Below, in pieces: positions 7,009-13,946 of a DNA stretch of 15,394 nt (its first letter is position 1; every line of letters starts with the position of its first letter). The DNA comes from Thiobacillus sp. GTDB taxonomy: Bacteria > Pseudomonadota > Gammaproteobacteria > Burkholderiales > Thiobacillaceae. The position numbers were made by a program, and so were the translations under genes. A model generated the notes under the pieces. The model worked only from the letters and a program-made list of their open reading frames with translations. It made no database searches and had not been told where the DNA came from. The stretch spans positions 1-15,394 of the forward strand of contig JADMKH010000240.1 of NCBI GenBank assembly GCA_018780025.1, given 5' to 3'.

Positions 7009-9137
7009 GTGTTCTCCCCTGCTGCCGCAAAAACCGGCAGTGCAATGCGAATTGCCGCACCGCCCGATTTGCGATTTTCGATCTGAATTTTGCCCTGATG
7101 TTCTTCTACAATTTTTTTGACAATGGCCAGGCCCAGGCCCGTCCCTTTGGCCTTGGTCGTTGCATAAGGCTCAAACAGCCGCGTCATCAAGTGCTCCGGA
7201 AATCCGGCTCCATTATCTTTTACGCTCAAACAAACCATATTGTTTTTGAGTTGCGTACTGACCTCGACACAGGGTGCCGAATGGTCTGCCAACGCATCCT
7301 GCGCATTTTGCAACAGATTATGGATCACCTGACGCAATAATGTGGAGTCGCCAGAAATACAGGGCAAATCGGCGTCGAGGTTTAACTGCAAGCCCAGTGC
7401 GTTGGCGTCATAAAGTGCCAGAACCTCATGCACCAGCGCATTGATATCAAGCGCTTCCAGCTTGGCGCGCGGCATTCGCGCGTAGCCCGCAAATGCATCC
7501 ACCATGCTTTTCATGGCAGCGACCTGGTTGACGATGGTTTGCGTCGCCCGTTTCACGAACTCGGCATCCGCTGGCTGAAGCCGTCCGTCAAGTTTGTGCG
7601 CAATGCGTTCGGCCGATAACTGGATAGGGGTCAACGGGTTTTTGATTTCGTGTGCCAACCGACGCGCCACTTCACTCCATGCTGCATTACGCTCGGCATC
7701 GATCAGTTTGGTCACGTCATCGAACACCAGCACATAGCCACGCTCTACGCCCGGCGGCAGGCGCGTGCCGCGAAGCAACAGGGTCTGCCTGATGCCGTTG
7801 CCGACATAATTGATCTGCTCCTGCCACTCGCCTTCATTGTCGCCAAAGCGCGCCGCAACCAAGACGCCAAATGCGTGCAACGCATCTTCCGGCTGACCCA
7901 GTCCAGTCAGCGCCTGACCGTCCAGCACCTCAGTCGTCACATCCAGGATCTGAACGGCCGCGCCGTTCATCGTGCGCACCCGCATCGCTTCGTCCAGCAC
8001 CACCACGCCAGAAGACAGGTTCGCCAGCACCCGTTCCAGGAACGCCTTGGCCTGCTCGGTTTCCTGATGGTTTCTGGCAACCTGCTCACGCGCATCGGAT
8101 AGTTGACGGGTCATCCGGTTGAACGACTGGATCAGCACGCCCAGCTCGTCGCGACTTTTCACCATGGGCATTTCGGAAAAGTCGCCCTTGGCCACGGCGC
8201 GGGTGCCACGTGCCAGCGTACGCAACGGCGCGCCCAAACGCTCCGACAGCAAATACGCGATGACGAAGGTCATCAACAACGCCAGCATCAAGGTCAGCGT
8301 GAGCGCCACCCCATAAATGCGTTTCAGGCCAAGGCGGGAAACCGATATTTGCTGGTATTCCTGATAGGCCAGGCGCACGGCCTGCGCATCGTTCGCCAGG
8401 CTGTTGGGGACCGGCTGCACCAATTGCAGCACGCGCGTTTCGTCGGTCAACGCGCTGGTGTAGACCGGCACGATCACATGCATGATGAGACCGCGCTCGG
8501 GCACCTCCTCGATGCGGCTGTAGGGTTTTTGTTGCCGCACCTGCCAGAGAATGCTGCGATCGGGCAGCAAGGGCAGCAGCGTGCCGAGCTCGCTGCCGAC
8601 GTGCGCGATGACCCCGCCGCGTTCATCGAACAGGGTCAACTCCTGCACCGCGCTCTGCTCGCGCAGAGTGGACAGGCTGGTGATGACAGAACCCATGCCT
8701 TCATCCGACAGCGACAGCGCCATGCGCTGGGCTTTCTTGTCGAGCTCGCGCAGCAGGTCGTCGAGTGCGGCCTGCCCCAGATTGACGCCGGCAGTCAGGG
8801 CATTATCGACCCGCACGTCGAACCAGGTTTCGATCGAGCGATTCAGAAAAAACACCGAAGCGCCATACACCACCAGCCCCGGCAACATGGCAACGACGCC
8901 AAACATCAACAGCAGTTTGAGCGTGAGCTTGGCGCCGAAGACGCCGCGCCGGATGCGCTTTTGCAGCCACCACAAGCGCCAGCCCAGCAAGCCCAGCAGA
9001 ATCACGCCCAGCACGCTGCCGCCAATAAACAGGGAGGGCAAGGTGTCTGAAAATACGCCGCTGTCGCCGCTGGCATAAAACATCAACGCCAGCAGAACGA
9101 CGCCCACGACCAGGACGGCTGCGATCAGACGGCGCAT
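7005..9137 (-). CDS. ntrY: NtrY-type membrane sensor histidine kinase
   Basis: An inner-membrane kinase of 710 residues that should phosphorylate NtrX. Predicted segments are two N-terminal helices (about 4-22 and 35-56), a third at about 79-99, a large extracytoplasmic sensor region (100-272), a fourth helix (275-297), HAMP (296-348), PAS (about 365-480), HisKA and HATPase. The phospho-acceptor is His496 in RLAHEIKNPLTPIQLSAERI. The catalytic core looks intact: N box HNLLQNAQDAL (606-616), G1 VKDNGAGF (639-646) and G2 KGTGLGLAIV (664-673). NtrYX systems respond to nitrogen status or redox in various proteobacteria; the signal here cannot be inferred. The ATG overlaps the preceding stop (TGATG) without a clear Shine-Dalgarno, implying coupling, and the stop overlaps the ntrX start by 4 nt. 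Confidence 0.96.
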   Translation of the reverse strand: MRRLIAAVLVVGVVLLALMFYASGDSGVFSDTLPSLFIGGSVLGVILLGLLGWRLWWLQKRIRRGVFGAKLTLKLLLMFGVVAMLPGLVVYGASVFFLNRSIETWFDVRVDNALTAGVNLGQAALDDLLRELDKKAQRMALSLSDEGMGSVITSLSTLREQSAVQELTLFDERGGVIAHVGSELGTLLPLLPDRSILWQVRQQKPYSRIEEVPERGLIMHVIVPVYTSALTDETRVLQLVQPVPNSLANDAQAVRLAYQEYQQISVSRLGLKRIYGVALTLTLMLALLMTFVIAYLLSERLGAPLRTLARGTRAVAKGDFSEMPMVKSRDELGVLIQSFNRMTRQLSDAREQVARNHQETEQAKAFLERVLANLSSGVVVLDEAMRVRTMNGAAVQILDVTTEVLDGQALTGLGQPEDALHAFGVLVAARFGDNEGEWQEQINYVGNGIRQTLLLRGTRLPPGVERGYVLVFDDVTKLIDAERNAAWSEVARRLAHEIKNPLTPIQLSAERIAHKLDGRLQPADAEFVKRATQTIVNQVAAMKSMVDAFAGYARMPRAKLEALDINALVHEVLALYDANALGLQLNLDADLPCISGDSTLLRQVIHNLLQNAQDALADHSAPCVEVSTQLKNNMVCLSVKDNGAGFPEHLMTRLFEPYATTKAKGTGLGLAIVKKIVEEHQGKIQIENRKSGGAAIRIALPVFAAAGENT

Positions 9138-9763
9138 CAGGGCAAGGGCGGTGAAACCGGAGGGGGCGAAGCAGGAGCCTCAAACGACCAGTCGTACCAG
9201 GGTGTGGCCAGCTCCCATTTGTCGCCCGTGACGGCACCAATTGAGAGCGGTTTGGGCAATTGCGCCGTATCGAGACGCAGACGCAAACGCGCATCGTAAC
9301 GTTGCCCGGGTTTAAGCGCGCCGCGCTCTAGCACCTGCCACGCTTCAACCCGTCCCAACATCGCAAGCGCTTCGCTCAGGCTGGCCACGGTCCGGGTGGT
9401 ATAGCCGGTTTCCACCACATAGCGCCGCAGCAGCAGATGGTAATAAATCCGCAGCTTGCGCGCCGACTCGGCGATATCTTCGTCAAACCACCAGTTACGG
9501 GGCCGGGTCAGTTCAAGCTCAAGCAGGAAAGGCAGATTGATGCCCTTGGTCAGCGCGTTTTCCAGCGTGCCATTAAGCGCAATATTGACATCCGCATTAA
9601 GCACATAGCCCTGTTGGGTTACCTGGATGGCAGCCTGCTTGACCGCGCTTTTTTCGGGTGCGGGTGCTGCACCCGCACCCGACAGCCAGAAACCCAGAAA
9701 CAGTCCTGCCAGCCAGCGGATAGCGGCTTCACGTCTTGCGTAGCAGGGCGTAAAAAAATCCAT
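9137..9763 (-). CDS. DUF4390 family secreted protein
   Basis: A 208-residue protein of the DUF4390 family, found beside ntrY in many betaproteobacteria; function unknown. The reading frame is open further upstream (to 9838), but I choose the ATG at 9763 because it gives a sensible export signal: a basic ARREA segment, then a hydrophobic core (about 14-32, WLAGLFLGFWLSGAGAA). The longer version would bury this signal behind 25 residues encoded inside rsmB. The mature part is beta-rich with conserved-looking LPFLLELELTRPRNWWFDE, a YHLLLRRYVV segment and a terminal TPWYDWSFE, ending in a Pro-rich tail. With this start the gene overlaps the rsmB end by 35 nt, and its TGA overlaps the ntrY ATG. 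The constant linkage to ntrY suggests an accessory role in periplasmic sensing, which is inference only. Confidence 0.82.
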   Translation of the reverse strand: MDFFTPCYARREAAIRWLAGLFLGFWLSGAGAAPAPEKSAVKQAAIQVTQQGYVLNADVNIALNGTLENALTKGINLPFLLELELTRPRNWWFDEDIAESARKLRIYYHLLLRRYVVETGYTTRTVASLSEALAMLGRVEAWQVLERGALKPGQRYDARLRLRLDTAQLPKPLSIGAVTGDKWELATPWYDWSFEAPASPPPVSPPLP

Positions 9764-10985
9764 CGTGCTCAGCATCGGGCAATAACGACCCGTCGGACAA
9801 AGGTTCAGGAAGCGGACACCGTACGGCATCCCCGGCATGACGCATCAAAAAGGCTTGCACCTGATCGTCGTTTTCAGCATTGAATATCGAACAGGTAGCG
9901 TAAAGCAATGTACCACCGGGGGCCAGCAACGGCCACAGGCTCTCCACCATAACGGCCTGCTGGGCGGCAAATTGAGCGATATCGTCGGGACGGCGCAGCC
10001 ACTTGATATCGGGGTTGCGGCGCACCACGCCGGATGCACTGCACGGCACGTCGGCCAGAATGCGGTCGAACGGCTGGCCATCCCACCAGGCATCGGGCTG
10101 CGCAGCGTCGCCTTCGACCAGGCTTGCGTGCAAATGCAGCCGATCGAGATTTTCCTGCACCCGCGCCAGCCGCGCCGCATCGATATCGAGCGCAACCAGC
10201 TTGACGTCCGCGCGCTCCAGAATGTGGCCCGTCTTGCCGCCAGGCGCAGCACATGCATCCAGCACCCGCTCGCCGGGCTGCGCATCGAGCAGACGCGCGG
10301 CCCATTGCGCGCCGGCATCCTGCACCGACACCCAGCCCTGATCAAAGCCGGGCAGGCTATGCACCGGCACCGCCTTGTCGAGCGTGATCGCGTCCGCGCC
10401 GGTTTGGCGCGCCGGCAAGCCGGCTTCGGTCAGCATCTGTAAATATTTTTCCGCATCGCCCCAGCGGGTATTGACGCGCAGGGTAAAGGGCGGATGCAGC
10501 AAGCCGGCTTCGAGGATGGCTTGCCAGCGCGCCGGATGCTCGGCCTGCACTTTCTGGATCCACCAGTCGGGATGCGACCAGTGCGCGCGCGGCTGCCCGT
10601 TCGCAAGCGTTTCCAGTTCGGCGCGTCGGCGCTGGAAATTGCGCAACACGGCATTGGCGAGACCGCGGCGCCAGCCTTCGCCGGCGGCGGTGACGGCATT
10701 GTGGACCACGGCATGCGCAGGGGCACGGGTGTAGGCCAGTTGGTACAGCGCCACGCGCAGCAGCCAGCCCAGCTGCGGATCGGTCAGCGGCCGCTCCAGC
10801 AAGGCGTCCAGCCAGGCATCCAGCCGGCCCAGTTGGCGCAGAGAGCCGTACACGATGTCCTGCAATGCGCCCCGTTCGCCCGGCGTTTCCAGTTTTTGCA
10901 CGCGCTGCGGCAATACCTGATGCAGGGCCGCGCCAGCCAGCACGTCTTCGAGCGTGTCGGCGGCCAGTTTCTGCAAATTACGCAT
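9729..10985 (-). CDS. rsmB: 16S rRNA (cytosine-967 C5) methyltransferase RsmB
   Basis: The enzyme methylates C967 of 16S rRNA with S-adenosylmethionine in the cytoplasm. The 418-residue protein (E. coli about 429) has an N-terminal NusB-like RNA-binding domain (about 1-125), a linker, and the methyltransferase domain. The SAM-binding loop is DACAAPGGKT (243-252). The two cysteines of the family are Cys315 in ADVPCSASGV and Cys365 in LLYATCSIFNAEND, corresponding to the pair used for release and catalysis. The ATG at 10985 has an in-frame stop 33 nt upstream, so the start cannot be much earlier; no Shine-Dalgarno is evident. A 118-nt gap (10986-11103) separates it from fmt, the largest within the block. 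I found no convincing promoter or small gene in that gap. Confidence 0.96.
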   Translation of the reverse strand: MRNLQKLAADTLEDVLAGAALHQVLPQRVQKLETPGERGALQDIVYGSLRQLGRLDAWLDALLERPLTDPQLGWLLRVALYQLAYTRAPAHAVVHNAVTAAGEGWRRGLANAVLRNFQRRRAELETLANGQPRAHWSHPDWWIQKVQAEHPARWQAILEAGLLHPPFTLRVNTRWGDAEKYLQMLTEAGLPARQTGADAITLDKAVPVHSLPGFDQGWVSVQDAGAQWAARLLDAQPGERVLDACAAPGGKTGHILERADVKLVALDIDAARLARVQENLDRLHLHASLVEGDAAQPDAWWDGQPFDRILADVPCSASGVVRRNPDIKWLRRPDDIAQFAAQQAVMVESLWPLLAPGGTLLYATCSIFNAENDDQVQAFLMRHAGDAVRCPLPEPLSDGSLLPDAEHDGFFYALLRKT

Positions 10986-11103
10986 GCTGGGGCAAGTCTC
11001 GGTTTGATGGGTCTGTCATTCGAATTCGATCACGGCAACAAGCCGCTCATGATAACAGGGCACCCGCGTCAACTTGCAGCCAGCGCCCGCTATTTGCGCA
11101 GTT

Positions 11104-12024
11104 TCAGTTTCCGAAGCGCGTGCCTGGCAACAATGGCCGACCGGCGAGAAAGGCCGCAGCCGTCATCCGTTTGCTGCCTGCGGGCTGGACTTCCTGCAAG
11201 GCCAGCGCGCCGGTGCCGCATGCGATGGCCAGCTGCTCCGCATCGGCGCGCAACACTTCACCCGCGGCACCGCTGCCGGGACAAGCCTGCGCCGACCAAA
11301 TTTTCAGCGGCGCGCCTTGCAGCAGCGTCCACGCGCCCGGCACCGGATTGTAGGCACGCACCGCTCGGGCGAGTCGGTCTGCCGGCTCGCTCCAGTTCAG
11401 TTGCGCCTCGTCTTTTGTCAGCTTGGCGGCATAAGTGGCCTGAGCGTTGTCCTGCATTTCGGGAGCCCATGCGGGGACATTTTCCAGGGCCGCAACGATA
11501 GCCGCTGCTCCGGCCCGGGCCAGCGCATCGTGCAAACTGGCTGCGGTATCGCTGTCGCGGATCGGCACGACGGTTTTCGACAGCATGGCCCCGGTATCGA
11601 GACCCGCATCCATCTGCATGATGGTGATACCGGTTTCGCTGTCGCCCGCCAGAATTGCGCGCTGGATCGGTGCTGCGCCGCGCCAGCGCGGCAACAACGA
11701 AGCGTGAATATTGAGGCAGCCCAAGCGCGGCAGATCCAGCACCGCTTGCGGCAGAATCAGGCCATAGGCCGCAACCACCATGACATCGGCATCGACCGCG
11801 CGCAACTCGGCCTGCGCCTCGGGACTTTTCAGAACGAGCGGCTGGCTCACCGGCAGGCCGCGCGCCAGCGCCGCCTGTTTGACCGCGCTGGGCGTGAGTT
11901 TCATGCCGCGCCCGGCCGGGCGGTCGGGCTGGGTCAGCACCAGCGCGATGTCGTGCCCGGCTTCCGCCAGGGCGTTGAGCGCTGCCGCCGCAAACGGCGG
12001 CGTGCCGGCAAAAATAATGCGCAC
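11104..12024 (-). CDS. fmt: Methionyl-tRNA formyltransferase
   Basis: Fmt formylates Met-tRNA(fMet) using 10-formyl-tetrahydrofolate, allowing recognition by initiation factor 2. The 306-residue protein starts with the family N-terminus MRIIFAGTPPFAA. It carries the folate-binding and catalytic motif LNIHASLLPRWRGAAPIQ (Asn105, His107) and Asp143 in MQMDAGLDTGAML, the Asn-His-Asp triad. The loop that inserts into the tRNA acceptor stem (TQPDRPAGRGMKLTPS, about 31-46) is also clear. The C-terminal OB-like domain (about 205-306) ends in PLLPGTRFGN. The start codon is GTG, 12 nt after the def stop, with no visible Shine-Dalgarno, so coupling to def is likely. Pairing with def is the classical arrangement. 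Confidence 0.97.
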   Translation of the reverse strand: MRIIFAGTPPFAAAALNALAEAGHDIALVLTQPDRPAGRGMKLTPSAVKQAALARGLPVSQPLVLKSPEAQAELRAVDADVMVVAAYGLILPQAVLDLPRLGCLNIHASLLPRWRGAAPIQRAILAGDSETGITIMQMDAGLDTGAMLSKTVVPIRDSDTAASLHDALARAGAAAIVAALENVPAWAPEMQDNAQATYAAKLTKDEAQLNWSEPADRLARAVRAYNPVPGAWTLLQGAPLKIWSAQACPGSGAAGEVLRADAEQLAIACGTGALALQEVQPAGSKRMTAAAFLAGRPLLPGTRFGN

Positions 12025-12036
12025 AGGCGTATTGAC

Positions 12037-12570
12037 TCAGAGCGACGCGCGCGCCGGCGCCGCATCGGGCCGGTGTTCACGCGCCTGTTTCAGGAGTTTG
12101 GCCTTGATGCGGTTGCGCTTGAGGTTGGACAGGTAATCGACAAACACCTTGCCCATCAAATGATCCATTTCGTGCTGGATGCACACTGCCAGCAGGCCGT
12201 CGGCTTCCAGCTCGAAGGACTTGCCGTTGCGGTCCAGCGCGCGCACCGTCACGCGCTCGGCGCGCTCGACTTTATCGAAGACGCCAGGCACCGACAGACA
12301 GCCTTCCTCGCTTTCCTCGCGGCCCGACTGGGCGACAATTTCGGGATTGATGAACACGCGCAAGGCGTCGTGGGTTTCGGAAATATCGATGACGACGACG
12401 CGTTCGTGAATATTGACCTGGGTGGCGGCCAGCCCGATACCCGGGGCGGCGTACATGGTCTCGGCCATGTCGTCGATGAGCTGCCGGATGCGCGCATCCA
12501 CGGCCGCCACCGGCTTGGCAACGGTGTGCAGGCGCGCATCGGGATAATGCAATATGTCGAGTCTGGCCAT
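12037..12570 (-). CDS. def: Peptide deformylase
   Basis: Def removes the formyl group from the N-terminal methionine of nascent proteins. The three metal-site motifs are present: GIGLAATQ (44-51), EGCLSVPG (89-96, metal ligand Cys91) and HEMDH (133-137, ligands His133 and His137, catalytic Glu134). The frame stays open to 12693, but the ATG at 12570 is chosen because it gives the standard MARLDILHYPD beginning and a 177-residue protein close to the usual 165-175. The extra 41 residues upstream resemble no Def and cover the predicted promoter and leader. The Shine-Dalgarno is weak (GTAAAG region). It is the first gene of the long minus-strand block. Confidence 0.96.
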   Translation of the reverse strand: MARLDILHYPDARLHTVAKPVAAVDARIRQLIDDMAETMYAAPGIGLAATQVNIHERVVVIDISETHDALRVFINPEIVAQSGREESEEGCLSVPGVFDKVERAERVTVRALDRNGKSFELEADGLLAVCIQHEMDHLMGKVFVDYLSNLKRNRIKAKLLKQAREHRPDAAPARASL

Positions 12571-12606
12571 AAAATGCTTTACGAATGAATGAGCTGGGCG
12601 CACACT

Positions 12607-12627
12607 TTGATGCAAAATCTGCATCAA
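12607..12627. repeat. Perfect inverted repeat in the predicted def leader
   Basis: TTGATGCA at 12607-12614 and its exact complement TGCATCAA at 12620-12627 flank five bases (AAATC). The repeat ends 37 nt upstream of the def ATG and lies downstream of the predicted def promoter, so it would be transcribed as an 8-bp hairpin, or act as a protein-binding site on DNA. It lacks a U-tract, so it is not an obvious terminator. The half-sites start like FNR sites (TTGAT/ATCAA), but the spacing is 11 rather than 4 bases, so FNR is unlikely. Confidence 0.6.
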
Positions 12628-12680
12628 TAAAGCGCCGTGCCCTAAATATGAGGCGGCAGATAGCCGTAAGCTAAGCGCAC

Positions 12681-12710
12681 AGTATATTTTCAATGCAGAA
12701 AATTAGACAA
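12681..12710 (-). promoter_or_regulatory. Candidate sigma-70 promoter for the def-to-yggX block
   Basis: On the minus strand TTGTCT (12705-12710 on the + strand reads AGACAA) and TATACT (12681-12686, reads AGTATA) are separated by 18 bases. The -10 matches the consensus at five of six positions and the -35 at four of six. Initiation near 12674 would give a leader of about 100 nt before the def ATG. This is the only reasonable promoter I see upstream of the eleven-gene block; no experimental support. Confidence 0.55.
12683..12688 (+). promoter_or_regulatory. Possible -10 element for the tsaP-like gene
   Basis: TATATT lies 45 nt upstream of the chosen GTG start and almost coincides with the minus-strand -10, so the two divergent promoters would compete or be switched together. 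No acceptable -35 is found 15-19 bases upstream and there is no extended TG, so the call is weak or implies an activator. Confidence 0.3.
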
Positions 12711-12717
12711 GGTCTAA
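12703..12717. repeat. Palindrome TTAGAC-AAG-GTCTAA, candidate operator
   Basis: Six-base perfect arms (12703-12708 and 12712-12717) flank three bases. It covers the predicted -35 of the def promoter and lies just before the Shine-Dalgarno of the + strand gene. It could be an operator acting on both directions, or a small RNA hairpin restricting ribosome access to tsaP. I cannot match it to a named regulator. Confidence 0.5.
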
Positions 12718-12719
12718 AT

Positions 12720-12725
12720 GGAGGG
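12720..12725 (+). promoter_or_regulatory. Shine-Dalgarno GGAGGG that fixes the tsaP-like start
   Basis: GGAGGG is followed after 7 bases by GTG at 12733. The ATG at 12718 overlaps this site and has no ribosome site of its own, so the GTG is the better start. It also gives a cleaner signal peptide. Confidence 0.8.
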
Positions 12726-12732
12726 TTCCCCC

Positions 12733-13929
12733 GTGCGTCAACTCGTTGTTTCTCTTGCCCTGTTCTTGGTTACCACCCCGGTGCTGGCCGATACCCTTAA
12801 ATTGCAGGACAACGCGCCTGATAAATATGTCGTGGTCAAAGGCGACACGTTGTGGGATATTTCTGGCCGTTTTCTGAAAGATCCGTGGCGCTGGCCGCAG
12901 ATCTGGAACATGAACCGTGCCGAAATTAAAAACCCGCACTGGATTTATCCCGGCGATATGGTCGTGCTCGACCGCAGCGGCAAGGAGCCGCGCCTGTCGC
13001 TGGTCAAGGGTAATGCCGGCGGCATGCAGACAATCAAGCTGTCGCCTGGCGTACGCGCAACCGACATCAGCAACGACGCCATTCCCGCCATCCCGATCAA
13101 CGTGATCCATCCTTTCCTGTCGCAGCCGCGTGTGGTGCCGCAGGGGGCCTTCGATAACGCACCGTTCATACTGGGGAGCAACACCGATCGGGTCGTGCTG
13201 GCCTCGGGCGACGACGCTTTTGCCACCGGCGGCAAGCCCGGCATCACCCGCTGGAACGTGCTGCGCCCCGGCAAGGCACTCAAAGACCCGGAAAGCGGTG
13301 AAGTGCTGGGCTACGAAGTGGTCTATCTGGGCGATGCACGCACCCTGGTGGAAGGCGCTCCGCAAAAAATTCGCGTCACCCGGTCAACCCAGGAGATTCT
13401 GCCCAAGGACAAGCTGGTAGAAGCGGATAACAGCACCACCTTCGAGTTCATCCCGCATGCACCCGACACCAAAATCAGCGGCCGCATCATTTCGGCTTAT
13501 GGTGGCATGACCGACAGCGGCCGTTATCAGACCGTGGTCATCAACCGGGGAAGCCGCGACGGACTGGAGCAAGGTCATGTGCTGACCGTATTCCGCGAAG
13601 GTCGGGCCGTCTCCCTTTCGCGCGACGAAAAGGACCGCATGACCTGGGTCAACGAGAAATCCAAGGGCGTACCCGAAGGCGGCGCGTGGCTATATAACGA
13701 TGTCCGCTGCCTGAAGGAAGACAGCAAGGTGACCTACGACCAGACCGCCGATGTCCGCAACACCTTCCGCAGCACCTGTCTCGGCAACACCAGCGACCGT
13801 GCCATCAAGCTGCCTGATGCGCGCAGCGGCCTGGTCATGGTCTACCGGGTCTACGACCGGGTGTCCTACGCACTCATCATGCAATCCGACGGACCGGTGT
13901 ATCTGCTCGATACGGTGAGAACCCCCTGA
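12733..13929 (+). CDS. tsaP: LysM peptidoglycan-binding protein, probable secretin-associated TsaP
   Basis: An exported protein of 398 residues. A signal peptide (MRQLVVSLALFLVTTPVLA, cleavage near residue 19) precedes a LysM domain (about 32-80, YVVVKGDTLWDISGRFL and IYPGDMVVLD) that binds peptidoglycan. The C-terminal part (about 248-395) has FlgT-like features: VVINRGSRDGLEQGHVLTVF and YRVYDRVSYALIMQSDGPVY. LysM plus FlgT-like is the architecture of TsaP, which anchors the type IV pilus secretin PilQ. The neighbours (def, fmt, rsmB on one side, dprA on the other) match the Pseudomonas aeruginosa PA0017-PA0021 region, where PA0020 is the TsaP homologue. The segment about 295-365, with Cys326 and Cys349, looks longer than usual. 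The orthology call rests on architecture and synteny from memory; a general LysM protein remains possible. Confidence 0.78.
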   Translation: MRQLVVSLALFLVTTPVLADTLKLQDNAPDKYVVVKGDTLWDISGRFLKDPWRWPQIWNMNRAEIKNPHWIYPGDMVVLDRSGKEPRLSLVKGNAGGMQTIKLSPGVRATDISNDAIPAIPINVIHPFLSQPRVVPQGAFDNAPFILGSNTDRVVLASGDDAFATGGKPGITRWNVLRPGKALKDPESGEVLGYEVVYLGDARTLVEGAPQKIRVTRSTQEILPKDKLVEADNSTTFEFIPHAPDTKISGRIISAYGGMTDSGRYQTVVINRGSRDGLEQGHVLTVFREGRAVSLSRDEKDRMTWVNEKSKGVPEGGAWLYNDVRCLKEDSKVTYDQTADVRNTFRSTCLGNTSDRAIKLPDARSGLVMVYRVYDRVSYALIMQSDGPVYLLDTVRTP

Positions 13930-13946
13930 GCAATCTCGACCCCTGG

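Noticed and set aside
9752..9758. Seven-base homopolymer at the rsmB end as a programmed frameshift site joining RsmB to DUF4390
   Set aside because: A fusion would put a signal peptide inside a cytoplasmic enzyme; both proteins look complete with separate starts and stops, and no stimulatory structure is evident.
11020..11029. Palindrome TCGAATTCGA in the fmt-rsmB gap
   Set aside because: Only ten bases, no flanking symmetry and no associated promoter element; could be chance.
11049..11072. Possible rsmB promoter in the fmt-rsmB gap (TTGACG and TATCAT on the minus strand)
   Set aside because: Only 12 bases separate the hexamers, too few for a sigma-70 promoter.
12607..12627. FNR/CRP-type box reading of the TTGAT...ATCAA repeat
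   Set aside because: The known FNR site has four bases between half-sites; here there are eleven.
12571..12693. N-terminally extended peptide deformylase (218 residues)
   Set aside because: The extension does not resemble any Def N-terminus and runs through the intergenic leader and predicted promoter; the ATG at 12570 gives the standard protein.
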